DNA of 64,000 bases from Cheiracanthium punctorium (GCA_038373885.1 JAWZYV010016058.1:1116001-1180000); one strand, 5' to 3'. Counted from the first letter of the stretch, positions 33,735-48,435 are shown. The notes: a model not told the origin generated them from the letters alone. Made by a program: numbers and translations.

Positions 33735-35898
33735 GTGAGCTTAGTTTGCTAAGCAGCATTCTACGGGAAAGCTGATCCAGAAGATTCTACTGTGTTCCAA
33801 TGAAAGAATTTACAGTGAGAGAAGTACATATTGTAGAAGACACGCAATTGCAAAAATGTCTCTTTAAAATTAAAAAATCATTGCATACATAATTTTGACT
33901 TTCGAGCTAGAGGTACGAGAAAGCTTTGAGTCTTGAGAAAACAATATACATAATATAATATATAAGGTATAACATTTTGAAGAGACACCACTACTAAAAA
34001 ATTGCAGTAATTTTAACGTAATAAACTTATGATACCAGAAACGAGTAATGATTAAAATACTTAAACCCAAAATACAGTAAACGCAGATATTATTTTCTGG
34101 AAGAACGTTTAACCAGGATTTATCAGATGTGATACCATTCTTTCCTACTTTCATGTACCATGATGCTGCCTATCTGCAGTTCAGTGGGAGACTTACCCAA
34201 TTTTATATTCTCATTTAGATTTTGTATCAGAATTCAGAACGATCTTTGCCTCACAAAGCCTTAATCTAAAGGTTGTTATTTAAAAACAATAATAATATAA
34301 ATAAAAGAAAAACGATTTATCAGTAACATTTAAAAGACGAAATTCTGACAGAAATTTAGAGAATGGGATCCATTTTCGCATTGTTTATTTTTAATAATGT
34401 CTGCACGGCTTTATTAAAAACCTGTGCAGAATACAATCTTAGAAAACAGTTGAAGAATTACCACCAACTAGCCCAATTAGCCTCTGTTACGATTGTTATG
34501 AGATTTTTCACTTTTTTCCCAGATTTTCCAAGTATTATGAAGATTGACTTATGTATTTAAATATACGTGATATCCGCTGAATAAAATCTCAGGAAAAAAG
34601 CTTGAAGAAATTATTTTTCACATTATACATTAACTAAGTAGGCATTCAAGCGATAAAAATTTCTACAATTTCAGTTGAACGCCAAGCATAAATAAATCAG
34701 CTTCTTACGAAATTGATACCTTTGGCATTCAATTATTTCTAACGAAATGTTATTAAAAATAAAAAAAAGAAAGATACACCGTTTTATTACTTCCGATGTG
34801 TTCCTCATTTTTGAGGAAAAAAAAAATTCAAAATCAATTGCTGAAACATGAAATGTGACCCTTATATGTGGAATATGTACTTCCGTGTGATATTTTTCAA
34901 TTTTAAACTGTTTTATTTCGCAGAAAAACAACGCCAAGCAGGCTATAATGTCTCTCTTCCGAAATGAAAAATATTACTTTTCAACAACATTGTTCTATAC
35001 TTTATGAAACGTTATATATTTTTCATTTTCAAAACTCTCATAAGAAATATTTCATTTATATTTTTTTGTATTATTATTGCATTCTCACTCTGGTTTTATA
35101 GAAGTACTTTTATTTTTAGTGATCTGAAGCATATAAACCCTGTAAAAGGAATTTCTTAAAAATATATCTTAACTTTTCATTTTCAAGCCGATTGAGTTTT
35201 TAACAATAAGAACGAGAAAAATATTTTGCTTTCATGTTAAAGTCTATTACAAAACAAAATTTAGGCACATGCTTGGGAAACAAAATATCACAAAGCTTGG
35301 AAAGTTTTTGCAAATATAGTTAACTTTTTTCTATTTTTGTTCAGGATTTAAAAGGTCACTATCAAAAACATTTAAATTAAATAATTTTTATCTTCGCCTT
35401 CACAATACATACACACACACACAAACACACACACATATATATATATATATATACATATATGCATGTATAATACATATAATTGAATATGTATATCATGGTA
35501 AAAGTTATCCTATTTCGTAAAGATTAAAACATTAAATTTCTCTAAAGAGGGTCGCAAACAGGGATATTTGCAGTTATCGTGAATTACGTAATTTTAACTA
35601 CCATTAATAAATTACCATTTACACATCATTACCCTTTGTACTCTTACCTATAGTTATACTTTCTGTTACGCTTTTTATTGATTTGCACTATACGAATTTC
35701 TATTCACTTTCAATTTTTTAGACAAGCCCAGACTTAGCACACACCTAGAAACAAAACGGCATTCGGTACCGCTGGTGTTTTTTTAATATATATTTTAAAC
35801 ATTTCTTATTCAACACTCTGCTCCAAAATTATGGTTTTGTCACACATTAGCTTGTTTCGGTCGAATTTCCGAAGAATTTATGATCAATACATCCTTGT
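33735..35898. other. AT-rich sequence with a CA/TA microsatellite
   Basis: Contains CA and TA repeats at about 35407-35460. No gene recognised. Confidence 0.4.
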
Positions 35899-35975
35899 TT
35901 AGTGTCTGAGTAGTTCAGTTGATGGACTTAAAATTTATCGTATTTCAATTCAGATCATACGGACTAGCAATATGA
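35899..35975 (+). mobile_element. Degenerate tRNA-like SINE
   Basis: TCTGAGTAGTTCAGTTGATG resembles a tRNA D-arm, GGACTTAAAA an anticodon region, and ATTTCAATTCAGATC a decayed T-loop. It is followed by ATACGGACTAGCAATATG. Nearly the same tail, ATACGGACTAGCAAAATG, occurs at about 44411, supporting a repeat family. Both copies are heavily diverged. Confidence 0.4.
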
Positions 35976-37028
35976 TGCTGCATAAGATAAATGATTCATA
36001 AATATTAGAGTCTGTTGATTCGTTAACACTCCATTTTAATTTTTTATAAATTATTTGTCATGTTACATTTAAAATAAGAATGTAACGTTTATGATTTTCT
36101 AAACACCTAAACGACTGATGTTTCAGATGGAATAAATTTGAACTTTGCTGTCGGTGTTTGAGCTTAGAAATATTCAAAACTTATTTTATACCCTCTAGGC
36201 AATTTTTAATGAAATTTTGTATTTTATTTATATTTTAAACAAGCATAATATTTCTCAGATCTGATGTTATAATTCTGGTAGTTGCTTGAGAAGTTGCTTG
36301 AAAGTCGTAAGTTGTAGTTAATAAAACATTTTAATTTCCAGTGTTCAATAAACGATTATATTACCGTCATTGTAATCTGTACAGCTTCAAGAAACACAGA
36401 TAAATTGCTCAGAACTTGGGAAATCCCTAGCAAAGTTACGTATATTTAGGAGTAATTTGGAATGTGTACAGTTATCAAAATCACATTTATTTTTATTCAA
36501 TGTGTCATCAGTGCCCAAAATGTATTCCTGAGTGAATCATTCCTATAATGTTGTTCAAAACATTTCTCACGTGCTTATTACAAAATAGTTTGTAAACTAT
36601 GCCCCTTATCGTGTTCAAAAGGGAAAGAGAGAGAGAAATTATCAGTTTCTTGTAAATAAAATTTGCCTCACAGGTTTGGTACACAAATTAAGATAAACTA
36701 AGTGCAACAGGGAAAAAATCAGGATTATTCTTTATAAACTGCACTACTCCTAGAAATAAATGAAAACATGTTGCCTTTATTTAAACTTCACAGGGAAAAA
36801 ATCAATATGGAGTTCTGTAAGAAAATATTTTTAAAGAGTGCCACATACTGCAAAATTTTCAACTTTTAAGAATTTTTTCTAAAGGTTTTGTAACTGATAC
36901 AATTTTTCAGTAATTACATTGTATAGTAAAACTTGTGAAGAAACATCTTAAAAGTCTTTAAATTTCTGACATAATTAGTTCATATATATTCAAATACAAA
37001 AAACACATGATTTTTTCAAATACACCAT

Positions 37029-37061
<33 letters not shown>

Positions 37062-38521
37062 ATTTCACTTTCCTATTCTAAATGTTAATACTTTCAACCA
37101 TTTTTCCCACTCCCAAATTTTTTTTTTCTTTTTGCTTCCATTAGATTTTCTCTGTTGATAAAATAATTTAAAATAATTTTAAGCATCTCGTTTTTAAAGT
37201 TGTTACTATTCTTTAATCTTAACTATCTAATAAAAGTACACAATATGAAATGCTATAGGAGTTTTATGTTCCTGTGCCGTTATGTGCTCTGTCACCTATT
37301 TAGCTTCTTGCCTTTTCGCTTCTTGGTGTTCTTGCTGCTTCTTGTGACTAGCAACCTCGCTGATTCTTGAATGTTAAATTTTGTTCGGTCTTGAAACTAG
37401 CGACGGTGACCTGTTATTGCTTAAATACAAAATGGCTTAGTTAAATAAAACCCTTTAAATTCATATAATTTGTTTTATAAGTACTCCGGATTGTTTCGTA
37501 ATACATTAAATACGCGGTAGCCTACTTAAAAAGTTAAATAATTTTTAATTTGAAGTTCACCCAAAATTTGGAGGAAATCAGTGAGAGGAATTGAGTTAGA
37601 TTTTTGTAATTGTTTAGAAACAGATTTTTTGTGGTAAAGTCATCGAGCAAATAAGTATAAATAATAATAATAATAATAATAGTAATATGAAAATTGCACT
37701 CGCATTTTTGTATTGACTTATTAATATCTGCATTTAAAATGTAAATTTCAACATTGTATTTACAATACATGTGACTTCACTACGCAAGCATAATACACAT
37801 TAAACATCAAATTTTCATCAACTTAATAAATTCTTTACATTTTCAAATAGAATATCTGAAAAAAACAGGAAAAGTGTCGAATGTTTATGAGATTTGATAT
37901 TACCTCTACTATCGCTATTCTATTATTTCCAACTGCATGCTGTTGGAAAAGACGGAAAACTTGATTTTGATACTTCAGTCATCCACGAATTTTCTTTGTC
38001 TCGGAAAGAAATAGATTTAGCAGATCAAGAATATTGAAACATGAAATTTTGATCCGCGTATGCCGAATATTTATTTCCGTGTGTTATACTTCGTTTCGGG
38101 ACCGTTCTGTTTTATTGAGAAGACAAAGTCAAGCAGGCAATAAAATCCGTCTGCCGGAATAAAATCTTTTCTATTTGAACGATTCCTTGTTTCTAACTCT
38201 GTGAGAAATGTTATATATTTAACTCCTGAAGTTTCATTATTGAATATTAAAAACGAATGTTACACTTCAGTGCTTAATTTGTTTATGTTACTAAGTGTTA
38301 TTTTTATAGTAAAAAGAAAAGATACAAGTGCTTTTATTAGCTTTAATAATGAGAGTGGGCATTTAAAAGTAGTGTACAAATGATTTTTTTGTATTAACTT
38401 TTTTACAGACCGAATTGAGATCCAGGCATATTTTAAATAATTTTTTTGCGTATTTTGTCTTCTAATACGTTAGTTAAAGCCCATTAAACATTTAAATGGG
38501 GAAAAAATATTGAATACAATT
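35976..38521. other. AT-rich sequence with microsatellites
   Basis: TA repeats at about 37029-37053 and AAT repeats at about 37661-37681. No gene recognised. Confidence 0.4.
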
Positions 38522-38940
38522 TTAAATGTGTTCCCAGTTGGGAGTATGGGTCATTTTTGTTACATTGGTTTCAAAAACGTAATATAATATACTGATGGGT
38601 AGTTTAAATAATAAGTGAAATATTAAGAATAAATAAAAGATTTACAATTATTATACATCAATAAAAGATTTATAGTTTAAAGTAATCTATATAAATCAAG
38701 TTTCAAGGGGGTGGGGGTGTATCAAACTAGATCTTGTAAAAATTTATGAAAATTGCTATTTTCATGATTTTTTTTTTAAGTTTCCCACTAATGATAGAAA
38801 TGAAACTTCTATTTAGAAAAATTAAGTCATCTTTTAAATTTATCTGCTAATATATCACTGGCTACAAGCCAGTATTGACAAAATTTCATTTTTGATAAAT
38901 GTTTAATTTGATCTTCCCATTGGGAACACAGGCCTGTTAA
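38522..38940. mobile_element. TTAA-flanked piggyBac-type MITE
   Basis: TTAAATGTGTTCCCAGTTGG at the left and CCCATTGGGAACACAGGCC followed by TGTTAA at the right form imperfect inverted ends of about 20 bp. TTAA stands at both borders (38522-38525 and 38937-38940). The 419-bp interior has no frame. Confidence 0.5.
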
Positions 38941-41900
38941 AGGTTAAATTTGTTGAGGACTCCACGTATTTTTCTTGTACCTCTGTTAACTTATTAACAA
39001 ATTATATTTAATTTAAATTTAGATTATCTCAAATTGAGATACTATGCATTAATGTTTTATACTCAATTAACCCAGATACTCCTGTAAAAATGCATCGCCC
39101 AGGAATTTAAGATTTTGGTTAACACAATTGATAAAGGTGGCTCAGATAAGGAAGTTTTGATAGGAAAATACAGATGAAATAACAACATTTTGAATAGGAT
39201 TGCGATTTAAGCTGAGATATTAAAAAATGTTATCAAAGGCATACATATGTGGCGATCGATATCCTAATAACATAAAAATACCTATATAGATTAGTAGCAA
39301 TCGATGCATATTTACAAACAGACAGACAAACAAACAAACCGAAATCATAAACATAAATCTACTTTTTTGGAAGGCATTAAAAATATAGTTTTTCTTCTTA
39401 TACAACCTCACCATATTGCACGCACACAGAGATTGGGTAATTTGCTCTTTTAAGCTATAGCTACCTAAATTTAATATTACACACGCGAAAAAATCAGCAT
39501 TTAGATTTTTTTGCATTTAAATCGGTTAATTAGAGCGTGAGTAACGAATTTTCAAAATCCCCATTGAAATCGTCATACTTTAATATCATAGGGTTTTTTT
39601 GATTTCCAGCCAAATAATGAAAATATCAAAATGGCGAGTTCATATTCGGAAACATATTTTCGTGTCAAAATTTTCTATTTATCGCCCAATGTCGCCAGGT
39701 GGGACGAATTTTAGCGCATACCTGAGGGAGGTACACTACCACAGTCAGACCATTAGCTAAAGATAAATTAGTACTGTATTGTGCTTGAAATGGATGAATG
39801 TCTCTAAGGAGTCATTGACTCTTAAAAGATGCTTTATAAATATATTTTAAATAATAAAGCAATCTAATATAAAATATGCTTTAAAGAAGGATAAAAGTTA
39901 GTATTACAATTCTTTGGAAGCGCTACATACACCATTTTCATTAGGATGCATGGTAAAACGCATAGAAACAACATAAACATTCCTTAGTAATCGACACATC
40001 TTACGGCAGTTAGAGTACGGTCATACGGACAGACAGATAAAATAAAACCATAAATATTTTTTAATATTGTTGGAAACTGTTACGACATATAACCTCTAAT
40101 TTAACGTATTCTAAAAAAAGAGAGAGAAAGAAAATCAAAGAAAGATCAATAACAAAATGTTGAAATGTAATAAATCGATTATATTTATTCTTATCTTCTC
40201 CAATGCTTTGGTTAATTATTCATGTCATAAACTTTTAAAGAAGGAATAAATTATTCATATTATTTTTTCTAAAATCTTGAAACTGTTTCAAAAAATTACA
40301 GCATTTAAAGTGACCATGAAAAAGAAAAATGTAACGATAAAGCAAATAAAACATCATATTAAGGGTTCTCTTCTACAATTAAAAAGAAAAATATCTTATC
40401 GCATAAATTCGGAGAGAGTTTTTAAAAAGAGTTTTGTTTTTGAATTGCTTAAGTATTCTACTTAAGTAGCTCATTCAAAATTTAATTTACATGGGTGACA
40501 AAAGATAATGGATTCAACTAACCAGTAGGATGTCAAAAGAGAAGGAGGGTAATTGTTCCGAAACCTAACTGAAGACGTGTTTAAAACATGCGCATATTTA
40601 ATCTGTTAAAATAGTAGTTTTGACATTGATTCTTTGTTCCGAAACTTGAGAAAAAAATAATTAACATTATATTTAAATAATGACAATAACTAACTTTCGA
40701 AAGTACTATAATATTTTGTTGTACTTTTCTGTCGCAGCCTTCTTAATATTTCTCAATCTATACAATGTTTCCGAGAATTTGCTGTACAGCCCAAAATAAG
40801 ATTAAAAACATTTTCAATCAATATGAAACAGTGACACAAAGGTTTTTTAGATAATATGAAAAGAAAGATTCTATATGAAACGCATAAAAAGTATTTCTCT
40901 TACTGAAAAAGCTGTGTTTAGCTTTACAATTTTACTTTGTTTATAGGTTAACGTAATGGTGATCTTGTCCAGTAAATTCACACTTTTCTTACATCTATCA
41001 ATAATAAAGGATGTGGTAGAGTTAATGTTTTTTTTTAATTTAGGTACTGTATTCAATTGTTTTAACTTTGACAGCCGATCGTGCATTGTGTTATAGTCTA
41101 GATGCTAAATACATAGTAGTTCAGTCATAAATTATTTTACTCCACATTACCTAGAATCAACGACTCCTAAGAAGCAAAAAGTACATGAGAACAGCGAAAA
41201 TATAATAATTTTTCCGCATAAATTTCCTTTAGGCTGTATGAAATATTATATTTAGTTTTTTTTAAATAATATGTGATCATTTTAAAACCTTGAAACCCTT
41301 AATACACAATTTAAATATACCCACAAAAGTAATGGTAGTGTTGAATATTTGATGATGATATTTAAACAGTTTTCGTATAAACAGACGATAAATAGTTTTT
41401 CAAATCATGGTTAGTGCAGATTAAATTGAATTCTAATTGGATGATTTTGGTCAATTATTGATTATTTAAGCTAAACATTCTCTTTATTAATTATATTTTG
41501 ACACTTATAATGGTTTTTAAGGGATATTGTAAAACTTGCAAGTTCTGTTAATTTTTCTCAGCTGCAACATTTCTACATAATCTTCAGAGGAATTTGAGAA
41601 ATAAATTCAATTCCTTTGAATCCCTTATCAAGTTCCCGCATAGTTTAATTCATTTTAAGTTTTCGAGTTTCATTGACACATTTAGTTCTTGGGTAGATTC
41701 TATTTCCTGCACAGCTGCAATTCACAGTCAATATTAGCCCGACGCTTGAAGAATTGCAATATCTGAATTTCGATTTGTTACTAGATTAGCAAGAAGGCGT
41801 CATTAGATAAATAAATTTTATAGAAAATTCAAGTTTCCTCTTTACAGAAACATAAATTTTGTGTTACTGTGAATGGTTTAAAGTACACCTGAAGCAATCC

Positions 41901-42859
41901 CGTTAACAAAAATATTTTATCAACCTATAATTGAACGCAGTTTTAAAATATGAACTGAATATATGTGAAATATTATATCAAAAACCTGGAAGTGAGCTAA
42001 ATAATAAAGTGGAAATTGTGACAGCACATTAACAATTTTACGATACAAAATATTCTTCTGAAACAGGATAACCATCTTTTATAATGAAATTTTATCAAAT
42101 TATGAGATAAAATCTATCAAGTATTAGATTAAAATTACTAATCCTGATTAAAAAAATCTTTCATGATCTTTTAAATCTATAAACATGTAGCAGGCGCTCT
42201 ACAGAGCTCTAGTAAACATCCTAAGACCTTGCACCATCGAATCTCATCTAATATTATTATAAATAAATAGCATGCCCAGCCTTAGGCTCGTTAATGCTAG
42301 TCAACCCCAAGAATAGCTTTCATGATTCTTTTGGAATACTACGTGATCCCAGATCACTCAACTTCTCGCCGAATAGTTTTCTATTATTCTATCTACTAAA
42401 CAGAATGTATGGAAAATAATTACTCAACAAATGCAGTGGCATGTTTATCGCAAACCACAGAAATCTATTTTATATTAGCAGGGGTATTTTTAAATTAATT
42501 CAATCTTACTATATAACACTTTCAAAATAAAAAGGGTGGGTTTAGCATCTCATATTAATCTTATCAGATCAATGGCGCTATAGCGTTCATTTTCATTGGA
42601 TCACCTTACCAACAATACTAAAAATTTTCTAAAGTTCTCCTGTCAAATTTTGGAAGTATGAAAGGAACTGCTTGACCTAAACTCATTTTAGAATATTCTT
42701 TAAATTTAATAAAATCTGCATATCTATATATATTAACTATGCGCCTAAAAATCGTAGATGATGTTGTTGCTGAGCAGAGATTGACGACGAGTCTTTGAAC
42801 TATACTATATGATTTATTTAAAAAACAGGGAAATTCTTTCGGATTACTTCAGCTTTGCA
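38941..42859. other. AT-rich sequence with two ACAGACAG-tailed repeat ends
   Basis: ACAGACAGACAAAC occurs at about 39317 and a shorter GGACAGACAGATAAA at about 40027; a third relative is at about 44656. Each follows a locally GC-richer stretch. This resembles the tail of RTE-like non-LTR retrotransposons, but no reverse transcriptase remains. No gene is recognised. Confidence 0.4.
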
Positions 42860-43545
42860 CTTATTTTTCATGTTATAGGATGCTTTATAGTCCATGCGTC
42901 GGTACTATTTTTCCTTCTCGCTTCATTGCATTGGGAAAAAGAATCAAATTCTATCTCTAGGTCCCCCTTTCTAATTTCGTCATGCTTGAAAGTGCATCAA
43001 AATCCATGTCGTATCTCTATTTGTCTTTCATGTTTCATTATGTTGAAAAGTGTATCATAATCTGTAAGTGTATCATAACCTGTATCATAACCTGTATCAT
43101 AACCTGTATCTTAACCTAATAATTCTGTATTACTTGATTCACTATATTGGTAAATGTATAATAATCCGTGAGTCCGTTTCTTTTTTTTTTATTCAATTAC
43201 ATTGTTAATTGTATCATAATTCATTCATTGCCCATATATCTTTTAATGGTTTCATTTCATTTGAAACTGCACCCCAATCCATTTGTTGGATCTCTTTGAG
43301 TTTTGTGCTTCGGTATTGTGGAAAATGTATCATAAATCCTACGTGAGCCATATGTCTTTTTCTTACTTCATTATGTTGGAAAGTACATCATAATAAACAA
43401 CTTGATTTTAATATTTCATTATGTTGGAAATTGTATCATAATACATCTGTCGGTTTTGTTTTTATGTATTTATTTATTCCCTGTATTAGAAGTGTTTTGT
43501 AATCTAGCTGTCGGCCCCATGACTTCCTGTTTCATTATGTTATTA
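42860..43545. repeat. ~57-bp degenerate minisatellite
   Basis: The phrase TCATTATGTTGGAAAGTGTA and variants, followed by TCATAATCC and a (T)GTCGG-like end, recurs at about 42924, 42978, 43035, 43140, 43195, 43253, 43312, 43370 and 43418. Most spacings are 54-59 bp. Near 43048-43112 there is a second-level expansion with GTATCATAACCT repeated four times. Frames called across it are not genes. Confidence 0.85.
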
Positions 43546-46500
43546 AGATTAGCTTTCGGAAAGGCGTATCAGCAGTTACTGTCTACCCAAGATGATTTGT
43601 GGAATCAGGAATATCTAAAGCATGTTATATGCGGCTAAACTAGATTATAAAACTAATCTAGAATTCAACATTACGCATAATACTAAGCATAATGCATATG
43701 GTAAAATGCATTAGTATGCAGAGTTTCAGCTCAGTTGGAGACTGTATTGTAGCAAAAAATGACTATATATTATTGTGCATTAGACCAGCTTTCAAACGGT
43801 AGCAGTATGAAGGAGTTTTAGAAATTAGTTTTTATTAATTTGATTTGTTTAAGTCTTAACAAAACCGAACTGTACCTTTGAAGCACATATATTTGCCTAT
43901 GAATAAATAGGATTTTTTTCTTGTGTGAAGTTTATGTTTAACAGAAGCCTGACTTAAGAGAAAAAGAATGTGCTAACCTTCCCTGTCAAGGAGCAGGTTC
44001 CCCGTGATAGCTAGTATAGTATACTTACCACTACAGGGTAAGTTGTATACCTATGGGGCAATATGACACATGCTTTACAAATAGTTAAAAAGTTTTTTAA
44101 GTGATACAATCATTTAAGAGTAATTGTTGTATTTTTGCAGCAGGTTAAACAAATGAAATATTTTTTTTCTACACAATGTAAACTTTAAAGTATACAGCTA
44201 TAGAAATAATGAATGAAACATTAACTTTCAGTGGCTTCTGTCCTATAAGATATCGATTATCTCTTTTATGCAGGCCTTAATGTACTAAGTCCAAAACCTA
44301 CTTTTCCCTGTGTTTGTTGTTGTTTGATGTTAATTGTGCTGCATGCTTGCAGCAGAGCTGTGTTTATCAGTCCTTCGAGTGAATTATAACAGCTGCTAAT
44401 TTCCGATACATACGGACTAGCAAAATGCGGCAATCTAATGTTTTTTAAAAGGTCTGATGATCTTTTTTCTGAAGTTTCACCTTTGATTTCGGAACATATC
44501 TAGTAGAATTTGCTGTTTAATTTATTGTGGTTTATGCTTAAAACCGGATAAATAGCAGAAAAACTGTGAAAAAAAGGAGCGGGATTAGTTAGCGCACAGA
44601 GGCAACCTGTTTCGCATTCATTGCGCCTACTAGCCGCATTATACATTTTTACACAAACAGACAGACAAACGTCTAAACGTAAACAATCAAAATACGTATG
44701 GAATAGAAAATCTCTCTTTCATACATTATGGAAAACTATACAAGATAAATCGAAATGATACGGATGAGTATTAAAAAATGGAAAAACAATGAAGCAGAAA
44801 AAACTTAACTTGTCAATGCAAAAAAATGGAAAAGTCATTCTAAATGTCCACTGCACGTGGGTAACGCTGCAAAACTCCAATAGCGATTGGATAAAGGAAG
44901 GAAAAATTTCTTCTGAAACTGGTTCCACAATCTATGCGCAAAATATCGAACTGTGAGGACTGCGGTCATTACCATTATTTATAATTGGTTTAAAAAGGTA
45001 AAATTTAACTATACATAAATATTACATGTTTTTCACATGCGCGATATGCTGCAGTTACAAGTAACTACACTGCAGCCTGTGTGTAGAACTAAATGTATTT
45101 TTTCAATAACACATATTATTTTAAAGAAACCTTTAAATCCCCATTATATTTTGATACATTTAGATAAACATATCAGCTATCATACAAAACATATAGCAGT
45201 AGCACACAAAACAAAGCTGTAATTACGGATAGATATGTACAAAATACAATAGACAATATTAAGCTAAGAAGATGCTTTATATTTATATCAAAGTAAACAA
45301 AGCAATATTGTTTTCTTGAGGACATAAAATATTATAAATGTTACGAAAAAAGAAAGTACTAAGAATGCATCATATTTCATTTATCACACAAGTAAATGAT
45401 CAATGTTCTCTGCAGTTATCGCATCATTTCATGTTTCCTATGTAAAAATAAATTCTCTAAACAATGCGGAAATGGGTGTAATATTTCTTTGTGCTGAGAT
45501 TGTACGGAAATCGCTTTTATATGCATACATTTCATTGCAGCTTAAAAAAAACTTCTTTATTTTAGAGCTCTGTAGGGAAATTTTTTTTTTCAGAACTTTG
45601 TTTAAAAAAAATTATTAAAGAAAAAAGATAGGGTTTATTCTCTAATGCTACTAGGATATCCAAAATTATATTGCATTTTTAGTCTTATTTTTAGAAAACT
45701 GTCAAGTTGATATTTTAAATAAAATAAATTATAACTCTAAATTTAATTTAATGCATTAATATTTAAAATAAAATAAACATGCGTAAGCTGTGTAGTGAAC
45801 ACAGAAAGTGCACACAGTGAACACATAAAGTACAAAATTATAACTTCTCTCCATTTCATATAGATTTGATATGTACGTTTATCATTTATTTACTTAACTT
45901 TAGTTATGACTTTTAATCTTCTTATTTTAGTAATATTATGAAATTTGCAAAAAAAAAAAAGTGAAACATGTTCTTTTTATATTTTGTATTCGCTAGTATA
46001 TCGCTTTTGTATTCATCAATTAGTGACTTCATAAACTATTAAGTATTTCAGAACTTTAAACGTAAATATTTTAGCCATAAACTTTATAACATTTTCCATT
46101 TCTAAATTTAAAAATCGAAGTTATATGCCAAAAAAGACAAAAACATCTTTAGTTTTCTTTTCATGCATAAAACTCACAGTGCACGCTACAATATATGAAT
46201 ACTGCTCTATATAAATGACTTTTTTTTTTACGATCGTAAATTGAACGCAGAGCGCCAATCTAAAAATACTTTAATTACTTGCTGCTAATGAGTAAATTAA
46301 TCATATTTTACCTATTTACAATGACAGGTAATCACAAGCTGAAGAGTTATGGCCACTACACAAGCTCCGGTCGTTCATTAATATTAAAAGCATGAATTTA
46401 TGGTTCACTTTATGCATCCCCTTGATAATTTTTGTGTGCTCCAAAAGAAGCGTGGCGTATATTTTAGCACTTACAAGAAATAAACATTTCCTGAAAGGAT

Positions 46501-47943
46501 CTCACGGATACTGTGATCTGCATTGAAAATGAGACGCCCCACTGGCAAGAAAAACAATGTTTCTGGCAGTTTTATGCTTAGCTACACGAAGAATATATTA
46601 TTATCTCTTTATACTTTATTTGCTTCTCGCTAAGAAACACATGGTGCCGATTGATTTCTATTCTCTATTTCTCTTGAGAAACATTAAACGTCCGCTTTTT
46701 TTTTCAACATTTATAAGAATGTAAATATTTTCAAAACGTAAAAGTGTACCTCAACAGAATATAAAAAATTCACTTCGACAGCATACGTGATTATTGCTCT
46801 TAATTGGAAATTCCGTGTTCAAACTTTGAAACTGTTGTAAAACTGCAAAACTTTTTGACTGCATTTTTCCCTAAGTAGTTTTACAACTCTTTGCAATGGC
46901 TTTGATATTACTTTAATTGTGAAAAGTAAAATGATACTGTAGTTTTATTTTCTTAAATACAGTTAAATAATGTTTTCTGCGATTTTGCTTCGACATAACC
47001 ATAACGTCTCAAATAAATTTTATTTCAGACAGTTATTAAAATACAGTTACTAACAGTTATTAAACTAACAGTACTTACTTATTCTAGTCTAATAATAGTA
47101 GTGTATAACTATCGTAAAATAAAATTGAATAGAATATGTATACATAAAAAATGTACAGACTCTACATCTGGGAAAATGTAGAAAAAGTTTATACACAATT
47201 ATTTGTACAAAAAAAAGGTTTCTGTAGACATTGTCTTTTAAATAAAATATGGATTTTATGTCTGAATAAATACTTTTTGCACTTCACTTTTCAATCTAAC
47301 AAAATTTGTGAATTTTAACATAAACTTTTGGTCTTTTCATTGTGAAAAAGGATTTTATTGTTGGGGTTCCACAAATTAGATATCCTTAAGAAATCCATTA
47401 TTCCTTAAAAAATTCATTGAGTAGAAAATATTTCAACAATACATTTCTAAGAGGGAATATTTTTCTAACTGCAAAAATACGATAGATTTTAAAATTCGCA
47501 AAGTAAACAAGTGCTATAATCATTTAAAACGTACTCAAAATATTTATGGGTTATTCAATTTACAATTTCGATAAGCAGATACTGTTTATTTTAATGTAAT
47601 GATATAAATAGCTAAGCTCACAAAACATAAAGTATATGTAACTTTTATTCGAGAGTATATATAACTTTTATTCTTTGGATATGTAACTTTTATTCTTTTG
47701 CGAGACCCAAAAAAAACATCACTGTGTCTGGCGGTCGATGTAGAGCCTTTTCGAAAATATGCTACGTCTGGCCCTTTGTGAGATCGCAGGGTTCCTCTAC
47801 CCCTCCCTTCTATTTCACGGCCGTGCATTTAATTCATCAACGTTGCAACTCGCCCTTTTCTCCTTTCGCCCAGTTCAACTGACTTATTCCCTACAAAGGA
47901 AGCATTTATCAATGGAACAAGAAGGCGTATCAAGTTTATGCAC
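43546..47943. other. AT-rich sequence, no gene recognised
   Basis: It contains the SINE-like tail at about 44411 (see 35899) and an ACAGACAGACAAAC repeat end at about 44656. A GC-richer piece lies at about 47720-47830 just before the Helitron helicase relic and may be part of the same dead element. Confidence 0.4.
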
Positions 47944-48218
47944 AGTAATTGCTATTGATTGTAAAGTTTTAACTGGAATCGCATGCAGAAGGAAAGTTTG
48001 GATCCCAAATAAACGGATAATTCGGAATAATTCCCACGTACAACATATTATGGAGCTATTTTATCTTTCACTTATTTCTCAAAAGAAACCTATTTCCAGT
48101 GTTACAAGCATTTGCGATGACAGTAAGTAAGTCTCAAGGACAAACACTCGAAAAAAATTGAATATTAATGAGGCAACCAGTTTTTATACATGGTCAATGG
48201 TACGTCGTAGAAAAGTAG
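47944..48218 (+). pseudogene. Pif1-like helicase relic of Helitron type
   Basis: One frame reads IDCKVLTGIACRRKVWIPNK, the barrel-like segment that follows the Walker region in Pif1 helicases. A second frame from 48093 reads FPVLQAFAMTVSKSQGQTLE (motif V/VI: A-F-A-x-T-ϕ-x-K-S-Q-G-Q-T-L). After an in-frame TGA it continues MRQPVFIHGQWYVV (compare P-V-F-x-H-G-Q-L-Y-V-A-L-S-R). The order and wording are those of Helitron helicase C-termini. At least one frameshift and two stops show it is dead. The Rep domain and the Helitron 3' hairpin were not found. A Polinton or a host Pif1 is less likely. Confidence 0.8.
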
Positions 48219-48393
48219 TGTTCAATCATTCCATGATTTGAGATTTTATATTAATTTTGTATTTACATTTTATGTATTTTGAAAAAGACAGACGTAGCCT
48301 GTGTAAACGTAAACTGTGTAGCCTTGACGAAACCTGGTCAGTATAGCAATAAAATAAATTAATAAATAATAAAATAAATAAAATAACCAGGAA

Positions 48394-48396
<3 letters not shown>

Positions 48397-48434
<38 letters not shown>
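48397..48434. repeat. TA microsatellite at the left edge of the palindrome
   Basis: Perfect TA repeat ending two bases before the left palindrome arm. Confidence 0.9.

Positions 48435-48435
<1 letters not shown>

Noticed and set aside
39220..39516. 98-codon minus-strand frame
   Set aside because: It includes a CFVCLFVCLFV-type run produced by the CAAACAGACAGACAAAC repeat and has no domain features.
43402..43638. 78-codon + strand frame
   Set aside because: It runs through the 57-bp minisatellite and out into unique sequence without any family resemblance.
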